From Blastobasis lacticolella (taxonomy: Eukaryota; Arthropoda; Insecta; Lepidoptera; Blastobasidae): a DNA stretch of 64,000 bases. The notes below the pieces were generated by a model that was not told the origin of the DNA, searched no databases, and worked only from the letters and a program-made list of their open reading frames with translations. Positions 36,481 through 49,155 of this stretch are shown piece after piece (position 1 is the first letter of the stretch; every line of letters starts with the position of its first letter). Both the position numbers and the translations under genes were made by a program. The stretch is taken from assembly GCA_905147135.1 (NCBI GenBank), contig LR990051.1:2151963-2215962 (forward strand), read 5' to 3'.

Positions 36481-37509
36481 AATGAAATCCAATTCACATA
36501 AGCCTAATGTACGATTATTCGCAGTAAAATTGAAGTTTTTTGATCGAAATTAACAAAAAGCTTGCTAAAATTATTAAAGGCAAATCGCAAAAATGATTGC
36601 TTTTTTCTAAGAAGGTTAATTTGAACGATTTATAAAAATGAAATAGATGCAATGTAATGTCATCTCCAACAGTGTGTGAATGCAACAGAAAAACAAAGTC
36701 TCTCTTTTGAAAGAGATCGTATAGCGCTGCAACTATGCAAATAAAACACATTTTATGAAAGCTATATTATCGTTCAAAAACGAATGTAATGTATTCGAAA
36801 AATAATAGGGAACGTCACGTGACGCACAAAAATTTAATTTTTAATGAGTTTACTGGACTTAGCTCTTAATTAATTTAATAATGTCTTATATTGAATTGTA
36901 TAAAACCATAATTCATCAAAATAATAATTATACTGTTAATTAATACTTTTTGGCCAGTTACATTTTGTACCTGCTACGTAACGCGTTACGTTTTGGGACG
37001 GTCTTCATTTGTTGAAAATGGAGGCGTGATGGATGCAGATTGTCGGAAAACTAGGATTTTCAAGTTAGCGGTTGTGAAGATTTCGATGTGAGTGGGGCTT
37101 CTAAATAATGTTTATCGTTTTCTAGAGTATATAAAATGTTTAATTGATTTAGTTTTTTGGTGCGGGAAGTTGTGCTAACGTTGAAAATTGAGGGAGAGAC
37201 TGTGTGCTGTTCTAGGGTGATCACTCTTGGTAACACCATGCTTGATTCAAATACAATCCATAACCATGTTTCTATGATAAATTGCTGTGTTGTTACGCAT
37301 TATAAAATATTAATCTATAGTTCAGTGGTGCGCTCACCGATTCATTACTTGAAATTTTTAAGTTGTCATCTTTTATAGTCATGGATAGAAGAGTCGTACC
37401 TACTCACCTTTTTCCGTGTGACGAAATCTTATGTTGCGGCGTAAATTTAGACAAGGGCAATCCCGGTAATACTTTCCTATGTGCTGATTTTTAATAATGT
37501 TGTTTATTT
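36481..37509. promoter_or_regulatory. Shared intergenic region, probable bidirectional promoter of UBA3 and ZNF800
   Basis: About 1 kb separates the probable 5' UTR exon of UBA3 (minus) from the first ATG of the ZNF800-like gene (plus), and no other convincing gene lies between. It contains a perfect 12-bp palindrome, CGTCACGTGACG, at 36813-36824 with a CACGTG E-box core, and a GTAACGCGTTAC palindrome near 36976-36987. Part of the right side (about 37020-37509) is likely 5' UTR and first intron of the ZNF800 gene, because a possible acceptor (ATGTCAG) lies at 37510-37516. Promoter activity is inferred from layout only. Confidence 0.5.
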
Positions 37510-40500
37510 ATGTCAGGTGTCAATATGGCTGGTAATAAAATTAATACTAAAACGAAGAGTAAAGAAGATAAAGGCAAAAATAGTAAAGTGGGGAGTCAGT
37601 CGAATGAAGATAATGAAGACCTTGACTTTACACTTCTGAGGAAACCTGTAGTTACTAGTGTAACAGGTTTTGCCCAAGCAAGAAAAATATTTGACTTTGC
37701 TACTGAAGAAGTATGTATTGACTTACATAATTACTTTATCCTATAAAATATGCACCTGTTATAAAATATCATGTGTTGTAGCACTTCAACACATGGTTTC
37801 TTTGTGCTATTAGTATATTATTGTCAGTTTTACTTCAATGTTTTCAATTATAGCATAAACTTGTGTTGGTTTTGTACCTACTTTCCTTTATATAATATTT
37901 ATACCTACTTTCCTAATTTTCAGCTGAAAGATTTATTGACAAATGAGTGTGATTTGTTGTATGAATGTAAAGTATGTCGAAATATATTCAGAAGTTTGGT
38001 GAATTTTGTATCTCACAAAAGGATATATTGCAAAGATAAATTTAATACTTCAGTACATGGCCATTTTATACAAGCACCTTCAACTGTAAGTAATTTGCAA
38101 TAATTTTTTGTTTGAAATGAGTATTTTTTCAGAGTTTTATTGAATACTTTATTTATTTTAGTGTGAAATTAAATATTTTATTTGCACCAGGTTAATGAAT
38201 ATTTCAAAATAAAACAAACAGAAGAAAACTATCAACATGCTCTGAGAAATGGATTAGTTTCTCAAGATAATGAAGAGGCGGATTCAGACCGTATACCACT
38301 TACAAAGGATTTGACAGAAGTAGTTGAAAAAATTACAAAGAACAGAGGGGTCAGTCATGAAAATGAGATGCAGGAAGTGTCATTACAAAAAATACCAAGC
38401 AGTACAGTAGCTGTTTTTCAACATATTGAACAAACAAAAGAAGATAATATGCGGGCCCAAGTATGTGTCTTTTAAAATTTGTTTCCAACCAAATTCCCTT
38501 AAATATCATTTGCATGTATAACAACAAATGTGTAGCATGTCCTAGTATTACAATGTATAAAATAGAATAGAAAAGAAATATTTTATTGTAGGACACTGAC
38601 AATAATTTCTCATTAAGTACAGTGTTGTCAAGTTCGGACAATAACATTGAAAGTGCATAGTAACATTTTACATTGCTCACATTCTATCACAATCGCTATA
38701 TTATGAACCATTGCCTTTAAATATTATGATGGAAAAAAATAGGCAGCATTTATCTGGTTCTTGGACTACAGTCCTTCTAAACATGGAAACCACATTCACT
38801 ACCTCATATTATGGATACACGGACAGCTAATCCTTAAAAATGATTTGTCATTTTTACATACTGAAGTGCTATTTTCTAATATTACTATTTATTCATCCAT
38901 TTATTGTAACTCTGGTTGTTTATCGAAAAGAACATTAGATGTTGAGTGAGAAGTGTAACAAGGTTACAATAGTAAGTAAGGTGTGAAATACTAACAAATT
39001 TAGTCACTGTTACTTGAATAAAGATAATATAATAAAAATAATACCAGCACATAATTTATTAGAATTCGTTCATATTTTCAGATAAACGAACTGGATGTAA
39101 TATTGTCGCGCGACAAAGCGGTGTTGCAGAGCGACGGAAAGTTCGTTATTGAGAAATCTAATAGAACAAATAAAGTTGACACGGATAATGTGATACAGAT
39201 AAGTGATGATGACGAAAATGACAGCGGAGGTGTCTTGAAATGCAAGATTTGTAAGTATATCAGCGAAAGAAGCGTGTGTCTCGACAGTGGGACAATATTT
39301 TTATGTACAGTAATAAGTAAGCAGTCAGGAAAGTGGCATTTGTCACCCGTAATACCTAGAGTAGTAGTATGTGACAAAAGCAGAACCGCAGGTGTGTTGT
39401 CATTCCGAGGACTGACTAGATATGTGCCTCGTGCATGTATTACGGTGGCTACCAATTTCTTCAAATCACAACAACATAAACATTATTGCTCTGTAGTAGT
39501 TAGAATTATAAAAATTTAGTGAGAGCTTATATTTTACATATAGGCTAAAAATTGATCTGTTATACGAATAAATAAATAAATAGTCATTTATTTTAGGTAT
39601 TTTACACCCATATTACTATGACTGACTGAATAACATTAGCATTACAACTTTTTATCACATTTTCCTTAATTCCCATATGAACTTCCAGGTGACTTGCAAT
39701 TCTCAACGCAAAAGACACTGAAGTTCCATATGAAGTACAAACATTTGGAGAGCAGGCTGGTTTATCCATGTCCTGATTGTTGTGAGGTGTTCTCAACGTC
39801 ATGGAGTGTTTATAGGCATCTCTTCAAAGTTCACCGGTAAGTTGTGTACACTCAATCAGTTTTGTATGTGACAGAAGTGAACATACATACATAATGTCAC
39901 GCCTTTTGCCCAGTAGAACATCATCATCATCACAGCCCATAACAGTCCACTGCAGGACTTAGAGCCTCTCCCACGAAAGGGGAGGTTATTGCCATAATCT
40001 CACTTGGCAGGCGGGTTGGAGATCGCAGTGTTGTATACATAACAATGGAAAACGCTGCTGCCCATTTTCCAGCCTACGGAGACAGATCTTATGCCTCGAA
40101 AACATTAGTCGCCTTGTGCGACCCGCGAATGTAAGGGGTTGGTGCTATTCTAGTCTGCCGAACACCACACGGCCAAACCAGTTACATTAGAATATACATA
40201 GATGTTACAATTAAACATAGATGTTAGAATCACGTAACAGATAACTGAAGTGGCGATGGATATGCCATATGGAACGGATGGCCGATAGGATGATAGGTTC
40301 TCGGGTAGCGACTACGTATCGGCAATCGTAGTATAGGACAGCAAGAGTCATTAGGCCGAACAAGATGGAATTCGAAGGGCCCATCCAGCCTTAGACTTAT
40401 GTTTTTATACTGCCGACAAAAAGAAGGGTGTTACAAGTTATATTTGTGTATGTCCGATTTCGACGCGGTCCCATTCGTTTAAAGCATGAGGGGGCTTCCC

Positions 40501-43500
40501 GAAGTTCTCGACATCAGTCGGTTTGGTTATCGTGGTTATAGGTAGATTAAAGGCCTTTTTTTGGCCTGAGTCTTAACACTTTCACTACACATGTTATCGG
40601 GTTTGTTACCACGGTTAGTATTGTTTTTACCTCGATATATCGACGCAGTTGCATGCGTCATCAACTGGTGACCATGATAACCCGATAACATGTGTAGTGA
40701 AAGTGTAGTGAGTAACCACGTGAGTCTTAACAGTTGAACGACCAAAGGCTTAAGACTATCTCTTTCCCCACAACAGAAAGACAGCAGCGCAGATCCGAAG
40801 ACTGCGGGAGTCGATACAGGCGAAGGCTTTCAAGATGAACAACCCGCCGGCGTTCTACGAGAAACGGAAAAACAATATGCAGAAGCCGGCAGCGGTGCCG
40901 AAGATCACGGAGGAGGAGCGGTTGGACCAGGAGAATCAAGTATGTGGATCCGTCTACATACACATCCGTCCCATAGGATAGCAGATACTTACGATATGAC
41001 GACCTGAGTGGTTCAATGGTCAACCACGGTCTGCCACGCAAGAGGTCCCGGGTTCGATTCCTGGCCGGGCAGTAATTGAAATGATGAATTTTAATTTCTG
41101 TTACGGGTCTGGGTGTTCTATGTATAATAAGAATGTATTTAAAAAAAAAGTATTTAAGTAGTATATCAGTTATCTAGCACCCATAGTACAAGCTTTGCTT
41201 AGTTTGGGGCTAGATGGCGCTGTGTGAATTTGTCCACGAATATTTATTTATTATTTATATTTACTTATTGCCGTCGTATATCTTCCTATTTCGTTGGACA
41301 TGGGATGGGTATTTTTGGTATTCTGCTACAATTAGAAGTGCCGTTGAGCTACTACTGCGATCCAATTTAATTCAATCGAGCCTCGAAGCCTCGTGGACTC
41401 GAAATCCAGGCGGGCTGTCGTCACGTTTGTCATTTCGTAGAATAAAAGGAAGTGAGGATGACTTCACTGACGATTATGGTTGTCTGGAAGAGATCGCTTA
41501 AAGCAATAAAGCCGCCTTTGCGCGCATGTAAACTATTGGTTATCAGTGAGCGAGAGGCGAGCATGGATATGACAGCGGATAGGGATGAATGGAGAAAGAA
41601 AACATACTTTGCCGACTCCAACTTATTTCACTTTTTTGTGTGCAATATAGAGTACACATAATTATGATGCAATAAAGAGATTACATACATACATACATGA
41701 TGTTTTTAAACTACATTTATGTAACATCGTGTCGTCGAATAGAAGCTATCTTTCTTTCTTTACTTACTCACTCTACGGTGGCCCCTCCCAGGCGTGGATG
41801 GACAACATGGAGGCGGACGGGGAGGTCCCGCGCTGCGGCGGCTGCGGCCGCGCCTTCCCGCGCCGCGCCGCGCTGCAGGCACACACCCACACCTGCCAGA
41901 CGCGGAACCGCGCCCGGCAGGCCTCCGCGGCCGGCAGGCGCGACGACAAACGCGAGAAGAAGATCGAGATCCAGATACGGAAGGATTACAATAAGGGCCC
42001 GCCGATGGGATTGTCCATCTTGAAGCCTGACGCCGCTGGTGAGTATGCCTAAGACTAGATGAAAAAGGAGGGGTAGTTTGACGTGGGTATCTGGGGCCGG
42101 TGTATTGTGTCTCTCTCTCATCATCATCATCTCGACGTTATGTCCCGGTTGGGCTCCCGTGCGGCACGTGAGCGCCCGAGGTCCGCCATTTGTGTGTCTC
42201 TCTGTGGCAGGCATCGTAACTCCTAACCGGATGGACGATCCTCCGACGTTTTTCTGGGTTCACATGTTAGTTTACGGTATAACTCCGATTCGTAAACGAG
42301 AGATACGGCGTTCGAATTCCACTGCCGCCATATTCCAGTGACTCTTTTCTGAGTTATGTATGTTCATACATTAGATGAACAGTAACCGATGCTGTTACGG
42401 TGAGGGAAAACATCGTGATGAAAACTGCACATTCAGGCGACTGAATGTGTAATCCAATATGGTCGGGTTCCCCTGGTAGCAGGGTCACGGAGGTCAGATG
42501 GCAGTCGCTCCGCTATAATTACCTGATCTGCCAAATCCTGGATGATGGTCAAGGTGGACCCCGGGCCCTTGTGAGCGATGAACTAGAAATAGGAAGTCAG
42601 CGAAATATTTAAATGAACTGTGTGTTACTTTCAGTTGTCGAGAAAACCGAAAAACCCGCTGAGGAAGCGCCGCCGGCGCCGCAGCCAGCGGAAGACCCAG
42701 TTGAAGAGACAGAGAAAATCGACGAAGAAAATGACAAGGATATTGTTGAAGGAGCGCCTATGGATATCGCTGATGACGAGCTCAAATCCGACGACAGTGC
42801 TGATTCGCCGGAAAAAACAGATGATGCACCATCCATGAAGCCTGACTACAGATTACCTTTCGGAATGCAAGCGGAAAAGAGCAACCTAGCGGCCTTCAAG
42901 CGAAGAATGCAACCGGAGGTAGACTTCAGGAAGCTGCTCTGCAAGAAATGCGACACCACACACGAAACAGCGGCTGCGTTGCACAAACACATGGCCGGCC
43001 ATTTGAAATGGATGCGCTACTCTTGCAAACTGTGTAATTTCAAGCATTACGAATTCGATAACCTCCCTGAACATGTGAAGACTGTGCACAAACTGAAAGG
43101 TGATGCCGACTTCTATGTGAGCACTCTGAAAGCTATCGACGGAATAGAGGCAATGCTAATCAGCAAATGCTTAGTTGAATCCGAGTCAGCTGATGAGAAT
43201 AACGAACTTAATGAGACCAGCCCGGAATCCAGACGCCCTAGTCGGTGCTCCAGTGATTCCAGTCGTTTGTCCGATGATAGCTCCTCCAGTAGCACCCTAA
43301 AAGAAACAGGCGCTAGGAAACGGAAAATGTACCCAAATAAAGGAAATCCCAAGAAGAAAAAGGAGGGTAAGGCATATTATTTGTGTACATTTTTATTAAC
43401 AGCCCTGCTGGACATTAACCTTATATTTGGCAAGGGTACATTATTTGTTATTTTGACACAATTTTTATTACAATTTTCCAGATGATAGTGAAGATCAAAA

Positions 43501-44974
43501 GGATGGTCATGTGGCACTCGTTACTGCATTGAAAGACATTATCGGTGAGAAAGATTCTTCTCTTATTAAGAACTTCGAAGAGAATTCTTCAGACATGGAC
43601 GACATCGAAGAAAAGCTGTCAAAGAAAACGAAGATTGAAAACAGACCCGCTGTGGCTTCAAGAAGACCAGTCCGCAAGAGAACTAAACCTAAGAATGAAG
43701 ATTTTGAATATGACTTGTCGAATCTACTCAAAATGGAAGCTCAAGGTTATAGAGACTCTCAATCAGTGGTGACCGCAAAAACTGCTCAGCCTAAGAAAAA
43801 GCCAATATCAGAGCCAACGCCAAGCATTCACGATATGAACAAAGAATGCTGTGGGGCATTAGCAACTTTGACCAAGAAGGCAATAGATGCAGGTTCAGCA
43901 GCTTTAAAAACGAGTTTTGCTTGCTTCACCTATCAAAAAGAAAGACCATCTAATGTTTTCGCAAGGCCTATGATACCCAAAGTTTTGAAACTAGATAAAG
44001 TATCACCTAGAAAAGATGTGATTGAAGATACTAAAGATAATTCTAGTCCGATTAAAGTTACGAAATCATCTGATACTCCACCATGCCCAATAAAAGAGGA
44101 AAAACCTAGCAAACCTATTGAAGAATTAAACAATACCAATGATGAAACAGTTCCAACAGAAACAGTTGAAACAGTAGATAGAGAACGAGAACGCAGAGTT
44201 CCTACTATTCTCAAGCAATCCCAAAAAAACAAAAACGAAGATTCTCTTGAACAAAAAAGGGAGTTGCTTCTTGCCGAAATTAAAAACCTCAAGAAATCCC
44301 AAAAAAGTAAAGACGAAGATTCTCTTGAAGAAAAAAAGGAGTCTCTTCTTGCTGAAATTAAAAACAATGACAGTATTTTGGTAGAGAAAATGAAATCAAA
44401 TATGGCAATACCCACTGTTGTGCCGCTAAAGTTCCGCCGTCAAAGTTTAGAAGTTATGAAGAACCCACTTATAAATAAAAATATAACAGACTTCACTAAA
44501 GCTGGTATGAAAACGAAGATATTAGTCATTAAGCCAATAAACAGAAACAAGGATGGAACGCAAGTCGCGAGTAGCGCATTAAAATTCCAGACTATCAAAT
44601 TAAAGGAGCCACGTAAAAGCTCTTCAACTGAAGATAAGCCATCTGATCAAGTAGTCGTAGTCAAAGTTCCTAAAGTAGAATGCGCTGTTCCTCGCACGGT
44701 TAGTGAAACCAGTAGTTCCAATAGCGATAAACCTTCTGCAACGTTAATCGCTAGTAGTGATAGTACTAATAATAAAGATACCCCAGAGATGTTAGTTGAC
44801 GGGGAAAAGAAATTAAATACTGACGCTACCACAAAAGAAGTGACACAAGATGTAGAAAACAAAGCAGAGAGTGCTAAATGTGAAACTGTTACCGGAAGTA
44901 GAGAAGCAGTAAGTGATACAAATGAAGTTGTGATTAAAACAGATAACACTGAAGATGTTGTAACCTCCGCATAG
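37510..44974 (+). CDS. ZNF800: ZNF800-like C2H2 zinc finger protein
   Basis: Nine coding exons join in frame: 37510-37710, 37924-38085, 38191-38460, 39082-39250, 39689-39836, 40777-40939, 41792-42038, 42635-43366 and 43482-44974, giving 1194 aa. Zinc fingers occur at residues 82-103 (C2HC, YECKVCRNIFRSLVNFVSHK), 265-286, 295-316, 386-406 (C2HC, in a very GC-rich exon), 556-576 and 584-605. The first finger, with its preceding KDLLTNECD stretch, and the last pair resemble vertebrate ZNF800 in order and sequence, so the family call is good. ZNF800 is a nuclear transcriptional regulator; the role in insects is inferred. Acidic and Lys/Ser-rich disordered regions surround the fingers, and a 26-residue tandem repeat is encoded at about 44215-44370. 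The start could instead be the ATG at 37525, because ATGTCAG at 37510-37516 could be a splice acceptor. The poly(A) signal is near 45104. Confidence 0.9.
38592..38660 (+). other. Candidate alternative terminal exon of the ZNF800-like gene
   Basis: After TTTATTGTAG at 38582-38591, an in-frame stretch reads GAC ACT GAC and encodes 22 residues ending in TAG. It follows exon 3 in the same phase (0). If used, it would yield a short protein with only the first finger. No strong donor follows, so it is not a normal internal exon. It may be a chance match. Confidence 0.25.
39920..40178 (+). repeat. Repeat W copy in ZNF800 intron
   Basis: It is near identical to 33465-33730, with a few small deletions (for example GTGCGACCCGCGAATGTAAG). 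Confidence 0.75.
40577..40705. mobile_element. Perfect 27-bp inverted repeat pair in ZNF800 intron 5
   Basis: CACTTTCACTACACATGTTA...GGGTT at 40577-40603 is exactly inverted at 40679-40705. TGAGTCTTAACA occurs directly on both outer sides (about 40567 and 40721). It lies about 70 bp before the exon 6 acceptor. Confidence 0.7.
40998..41265 (+). repeat. tRNA-Gly-derived SINE, near full length
   Basis: An A box (TGGTTCAATGGTCAA) and a B box (GGTTCGATTCC) lie in a tRNA-Gly(GCC)-like head. It is followed by a body with AGCACCCATAGTACAAGC and CTAGATGGCGCTGTGTGAAT and a short ATTT tail. It starts about 60 bp after the donor of ZNF800 exon 6. It is not a functional tRNA gene, because the acceptor stem does not pair. 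Confidence 0.8.
41290..41700 (+). repeat. LINE 3' end with ATAC-type tail in ZNF800 intron 6
   Basis: A short frame ends SFRRIKGSEDDFTDDYGCLE EIA (written as two parts of one run), then the GGAAGAGATCGCTTAAAGCA motif shared with the tails at 3255 and 16610. It closes with GCAATAAAGAGATTACATAC and a CATA tail at 41685-41700. Confidence 0.55.
42110..42575. repeat. Repeat U copies in ZNF800 intron 7
   Basis: A plus-oriented start (TCATCATCATCTCGACGTTA) is followed at 42345-42575 by an antisense copy (GGTGAGGGAAAACATCGTGA, CAGGCGACTGAATGTG, GGTCAGATGGCAGTCGC). The two face each other, so the piece may be a recombined or foldback copy. Confidence 0.55.
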
Positions 44975-45934
44975 CTCATATTGTAGACTGTAAACATTTT
45001 TGAATTTTTGCCTGTTCTCATTATTTTTCTGTTTTATGAAAAGAGTGACTTAGAGTTTTAGTTACTTGTATAGAAGTTCGATTTTTAAGTTAGATAGTGA
45101 TGGAATAAATAAAATAAACTGAAGGTATTATATGCTGCCAATACACATGATTTTTAAAGCAGTCAGTTTTACTTGGATCTAACCTTAAATAGGTATATTA
45201 TAATCATCATCGTCAATCCTTGGTACTGCCATGGTCCGCTTTCTTGCTCATAGGCATCCACTTCGTTTGATCTTCGTAATCCTGACGTCGTAAGAGCTAG
45301 GCTTTTGCATCAGACTGTGTTATGTCATATTCCATAGCTTTATACAAAAAGTGCTGAACAGATTTTGATGGAATTTTGCAGAAAAGCATAGGCCATAATT
45401 TTACCACAACAACTAAAAGCTGCAATGTTCACTTGTCTGTACTAACTACTACTAAATGTCTTCCAAAATAGACAGATCGTAGTAAAAAAGGAGATAAGAA
45501 AGAAATACTAATACTAGGAAGAGGAATAATTTGATTGTATGTTTATTTGGAATAACTACTGAACCGATTTTAAAAATTCTTTCACCTTTTACATTATGAG
45601 TGAGGTTACCATTGGCTATATTTTATCTGCAAAAAATCTGATACCCTAGAAAAATTGCAATAATATAACCCTCATAATATATCAAAACAATGTTTTTTTT
45701 GTTGGGTTTGTAATGAGAACTAAAGGACTTGATCAGCTAGTTTGAAACTATTATTGAAAGGCTAGGAGCAACTTTATATAAACAAATTTAGGATGTTTTC
45801 GCTATGGTAATGAAATGACCTCTGTTTATATAAATACTCTTATGACAGAATAAATCAACAAAAATAATAGCTACATTTAAAGGTTATTACTAGATTTATT
45901 TAGAAATAAATTTACATTCTTATCAATTCAACAA
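44975..45934. other. Convergent 3' intergenic region of ZNF800 and ATP synthase beta
   Basis: It holds the ZNF800 3' UTR with AATAAATAAAATAAA at 45104-45118, an RTE-like tail remnant at 45540-45680 (ACTACTGAACCGATTTTAAA), and the ATP synthase beta 3' UTR. No further gene. Confidence 0.6.
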
Positions 45935-47518
<1,584 letters not shown>

Positions 47519-47682
47519 TTATATCAGTTACTAAATTATGTAATAACCTAACCGCACCACACCAAATCCAACTTTATTCAATATCGTTCCGTTCCCACAG
47601 ACCAACGACTAAATGTACCCAAGCAAAGATATTGGACATATCCCAAGTGATTTTTTTCTCTATGCTACAAAAACAACGACTA

Positions 47683-48285
47683 TACCTTGTCTAAAATAGG
47701 ATGATAATTTTGACAGCTCACAAATTGTTGGTCTTTGGCGCACGCCTATGAAGTTTCGTGTTTTTTTTTCGGTAAAATGTACTACGGAAAATGTCGTAGT
47801 TCATAGACAGGCCCCGCCCCTTTAGTGAAGTGTCACGAATAACGAATAACAACAGACAATCGAAAATCGGTATTGATATAATATAATCGAGTATTAAAAA
47901 TTAATATTTAGGTAACCCTATTATTTTTTGTAACTAAACTCTTATTCCTTGTTTGGATTTCACCCTAAGAGACCTATTACAACAACGAATTCGAGTCGCG
48001 CGTATTCTACGTAATAGGATGACTGACCGAATAGTGATACGCACGGGTCGAAATCGTCGTTGTGGAAGGGTTTTTAATGTCGTATTAATAAATTATTATT
48101 TTAAAAGAAAATAAATAGTTTATTTTGTATAACATGTACTGAATACCCATGCAACTATCGATTCCAAGTTCTATGAGAATGATAATCGATAATCGAATAG
48201 ATTCATTAACGATTTTACATTACCCCATCCCTATTGTGAATTGTCAAAATTATCATCCTATTTTAGACAAGGTATATCTATGAAG
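47683..48285. mobile_element. MITE-like element with about 35-bp TIRs upstream of ATP synthase beta
   Basis: TATACCTTGTCTAAAATAGG at the left end is repeated in inverted orientation at the right end (TATTTTAGACAAGGTATA), and the inverted match continues inward through GATGATAATTTTGACA. The span is about 600 bp, with probable TA target duplications. The interior has no coding capacity. It begins only about 200 bp upstream of the ATP synthase beta start codon. Confidence 0.75.
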
Positions 48286-48829
48286 AAAAGAATACGTTGT
48301 TCGGTTCCGTTCCTTTTATTCCTTTCATTCAATAGGAATACTTCATAACTCTTTGCTTTATATAATGGCCCTATAGAGATAGTATTTAAACCCAAATCAG
48401 TATTATAACACCGAACTTTAGCAGTGTTAAAAACATCGCTTGCATGGGGTTTGATCAATTTGATCGTTTGATAGTGATCTTTGACGTCCGTGGTTCCAAG
48501 GTCACTAAAAAATCATTCGTTCACCAAATATTTAAAAAAAAAACAATCAGCTGTTTTTGACTTTTTGAGGCTGTGGCGCTACGCGCTGAGATTTTTTTGG
48601 ATTGGTGTGGTGGTTAATTTGGTTTGTCGGGTTGGTCCCACAAAACCTAAATCGAAAAACATAATACAAATTGAAATGAAAACAGTGTAACGACTTATAT
48701 TAGAAGCTGATTATCATGTATCGAAGTCGTGTGTTGACCCGGGTTCGTCTGTTGTTTCATTATTTTAGATGAACTATTTATAATTTTCGTTATTCACATA
48801 ACTGTCTACAGGTTCGACCGCCAGTGCCG

Positions 48830-49080
48830 TCATGTACCAATTACTCTTTTCTGAAATAAGTACATATTACAATAGTTGAACCGATACTCTTACGGTGAGG
48901 GAAAACATCGTGCTGCAACCTGCACATTCAGGCGATTGAATGGATTAGAGAATATCAAAGGGTGCAATTTTAAAAATCTTAGAAAAAAGCACCCGGGTGG
49001 GGGTCCTGATCCATACCTGATCTGCCAAATCCAGGATCATGATTAAGGCGGCACAACCGGGAAATTAACGCTAAGATGAC
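48830..49080 (-). repeat. Repeat U, antisense copy upstream of UQCC1 exon
   Basis: TACGGTGAGGGAAAACATCG, CTGCACATTCAGGCGATTGA and ATCTGCCAAATCCAGGATCA identify it. It lies 75 bp before the first identified UQCC1 exon and probably within its first intron. Confidence 0.6.
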
Positions 49081-49155
49081 CACCACTTTTAACTGACTAC
49101 ATTATTTGATAAAGCAATATTTCTTTAGCTTCATAATTAATTGTATGTGTTTCAG

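Noticed and set aside
40998..41072. tRNA-Gly gene
   Set aside because: A and B boxes are present but the acceptor stem does not pair and a SINE body follows, so it is a SINE head.
41768..42214. 148-codon minus-strand frame over ZNF800 exon 7
   Set aside because: It is a shadow of the very GC-rich zinc-finger exon, low complexity in Ala/Arg, with no family resemblance.
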